From Phenylobacterium sp. (lineage in GTDB: Bacteria > Pseudomonadota > Alphaproteobacteria > Caulobacterales > Caulobacteraceae): a DNA stretch of 6,697 bases. The number at the start of each line of letters is the position of its first letter. Positions within the stretch are counted from its first letter, which is position 1. The stretch covers positions 1-6,697 of the forward strand of contig JAQGIJ010000229.1 of assembly GCA_028291285.1 (NCBI GenBank). The letters run 5' to 3'. The notes beneath the pieces are model-generated. The model did no database searches, had not been told where the DNA came from, and saw nothing but the letters and a program-made list of their open reading frames with translations. Positions 5,910 through 6,697 of the stretch are shown here, one piece after another. Both the position numbers and the translations under genes were made by a program.

Positions 5910-6337
5910 CAGGCCGCCTCCGCCGCGTCGCGCAGGCCGAAGAACCGCGGTCCGTTCCAGCGCACGCCGGTGATGGCGCGCGCAACGGCCGAGAGGCTCT
6001 TGTAGCGGTGGCCTTCGTGCTCGAACCCGCCTTCGACCACGGCGACCTCGTGCAGCTTTCCCTGCCACTCCCGGGCCAGCAGCGAGCCTGCGGGGACCAC
6101 GGCCCGGCGCCGACCGCTCGCCCCGGCCCAGTGTCGGATCGCGCGCACCAGGGCCGCGTCCAGACCGCCGAGGGCCTGCGCCTGCACCCGCCAGGCCAGC
6201 AGATAGCGCAGAAGGTCTGGGGAGCGCAGGGTGGGCGGGGCACCATAGCGCCGCCGCCATTCGTCCCGCAGCTCCTCCAGCCGCATCGTCTCGAAGCCAC
6301 GAGCCTGCGCCGTCACCTCCATCTCAAGCGGCGTCAT
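5909..6337 (-). CDS. DUF2924 family protein (142 aa)
   Basis: I recognise the DUF2924 family, usually found beside serine recombinases of this type in alphaproteobacteria; its function is unknown. The N-terminal part (residues about 18-70) is helical and basic, with RLEELRDEWRRRYGAPP and LLRYLLAWRVQ. The C-terminal part (about 84-135) reads GSLLAREWQGKLHEVAVVEG, then FEHEGHRYKSLSAVARAITG, then RWNGPRFFGL. That strand pattern resembles the small DNA-modification-associated RAMA/DUF4357 fold (inference by eye). The ATG at 6337 was preferred over longer upstream starts because it has GAGG 6 nt before it and the family normally begins near this point. It overlaps DUF3489 by 14 nt and the recombinase by 1 nt, so translation is likely coupled. 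Confidence 0.85.
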   Translation of the reverse strand: MTPLEMEVTAQARGFETMRLEELRDEWRRRYGAPPTLRSPDLLRYLLAWRVQAQALGGLDAALVRAIRHWAGASGRRRAVVPAGSLLAREWQGKLHEVAVVEGGFEHEGHRYKSLSAVARAITGVRWNGPRFFGLRDAAEAA

Positions 6338-6659
6338 CGGCCGCCTCGATGCGGTAGACGCGGCCAGCTTCAGATTTGGTCGAGAGCACCTGCAAGCCGA
6401 GCTTCTTCTTGATCGCGCCGGCAATTGCGCCGCGGACCGAGTGCGCCTGCCACCCAGTGGCATCCATCAGCTCGGTGATGTTCGCGCCGGCCGGTCGGCG
6501 CAGCAGGCTGATGACGCGGCCGAGCTTGCCGGCTGGGGCTCCGGTGGGCGGCGGAGTCTGATCTGCGGCCGAGCTGGCCGCGGCCGGCAAGGGCTGCGCC
6601 TTGGGCCCACGGCGTGTGGTCTTGCGCAGCTTGGCGGCGGTGAGAGTCTTTTGGGTCAT
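6324..6659 (-). CDS. DUF3489 family protein, winged-helix-like (111 aa)
   Basis: Residues 1-43 are a basic, then Ala/Pro/Ser-rich, probably disordered leader (TAAKLRKTTRRGPK). Residues about 44-105 match DUF3489: KLGRVISLLRRPAGANITEL, MDATGWQAHSVRGAIAG, then KKKLGLQVLSTKSEAGRVYRI. This reads as a helix-turn-helix with a beta wing, so DNA binding is likely though no function is established for the family. The ATG at 6659 has GGAGG (6666-6670) 6 nt upstream, a strong site. It is the first complete gene of the - strand operon, 14 nt of whose end overlaps DUF2924. Being upstream of a recombinase, it could regulate the operon or steer recombination (inference). Confidence 0.85.
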   Translation of the reverse strand: MTQKTLTAAKLRKTTRRGPKAQPLPAAASSAADQTPPPTGAPAGKLGRVISLLRRPAGANITELMDATGWQAHSVRGAIAGAIKKKLGLQVLSTKSEAGRVYRIEAADDAA

Positions 6660-6673
6660 GTGAGGCCTCCAGG

Positions 6674-6697
6674 TCAGGCGGGGCGCAGATCGCCGCC
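6674..6697 (-). CDS. Possible 3' end of an upstream gene (partial)
   Basis: The - strand reads GGDLRPA then TGA at 6676-6674, ending 14 nt before the DUF3489 ATG. Such short spacing would fit another gene of the same operon, but eight codons cannot show that it is coding. Confidence 0.2.
   Translation of the reverse strand, partial: GGDLRPA

Noticed and set aside
4974..6005. 343-codon + strand frame opposite the recombinase
   Set aside because: Shadow of the recombinase gene, whose catalytic motifs are unambiguous on the - strand; no ribosome binding site or family features.
5910..6260. Upstream extension of the recombinase to a 676-aa form
   Set aside because: The added 117 residues overlap DUF2924 in another frame and are Arg/Gly/Pro-rich. 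The start at 5909 has a ribosome binding site, couples to the DUF2924 stop and gives the normal family N-terminus.
1..6697. CRISPR array, toxin-antitoxin pair or retron
   Set aside because: No regularly spaced repeats with spacers, no toxin/antitoxin families and no reverse transcriptase are visible on either strand.

Overview
The window looks like chromosomal DNA of a high-GC alphaproteobacterium, most likely Caulobacteraceae (Caulobacter/Phenylobacterium-like). The reasons are the very high GC, strong G/C bias at third codon positions, the gene order helicase tail, S4 RNA-binding protein, 7Fe ferredoxin FdxA and CarD/CdnL regulator, and a CdnL ending in a run of alanines. This placement comes from family knowledge and was not searched.

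Layout. Positions 1-1753 hold a core block on the + strand: the 3' end of a helicase-type gene overlapping by 4 nt an Hsp15-like S4 gene, then fdxA, then cdnL behind a roughly 300-nt structured leader, closed by a good intrinsic terminator. Positions 1826-1969 hold a short single-span membrane protein of 47 aa. Two strong hairpins (1969-2017 and 2045-2073) fill the gap to the convergent dctA (2086-3384, - strand), a C4-dicarboxylate carrier. A 70-aa orphan gene (3535-3747, +) and a tRNA-Arg(CCU) (3816-3892, +) follow.

Positions 3893-6697 look like part of an integrated accessory element. Next to the tRNA is a 337-nt stretch without a convincing gene. It holds hairpins and five copies of the heptamer CAGGGAA (one inverted), the last of which contains part of the recombinase stop codon. 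On the - strand, a tightly coupled operon runs toward the tRNA: DUF3489 (winged-helix-like), DUF2924, and a 559-aa large serine recombinase with an intact catalytic domain but no zinc-ribbon cysteines. The overlaps are 14 nt and 1 nt, and each downstream gene has its ribosome binding site inside the gene before it. The right end of the element is not in the window.

How the genes fit together. The core block contributes electron transfer (FdxA), RNA binding (S4) and transcription initiation control (CdnL). DctA imports dicarboxylates such as succinate. The recombinase operon is a self-contained unit whose two small partners have no established function. The best candidate for something undescribed is this operon taken together with its CAGGGAA repeat field beside the tRNA.
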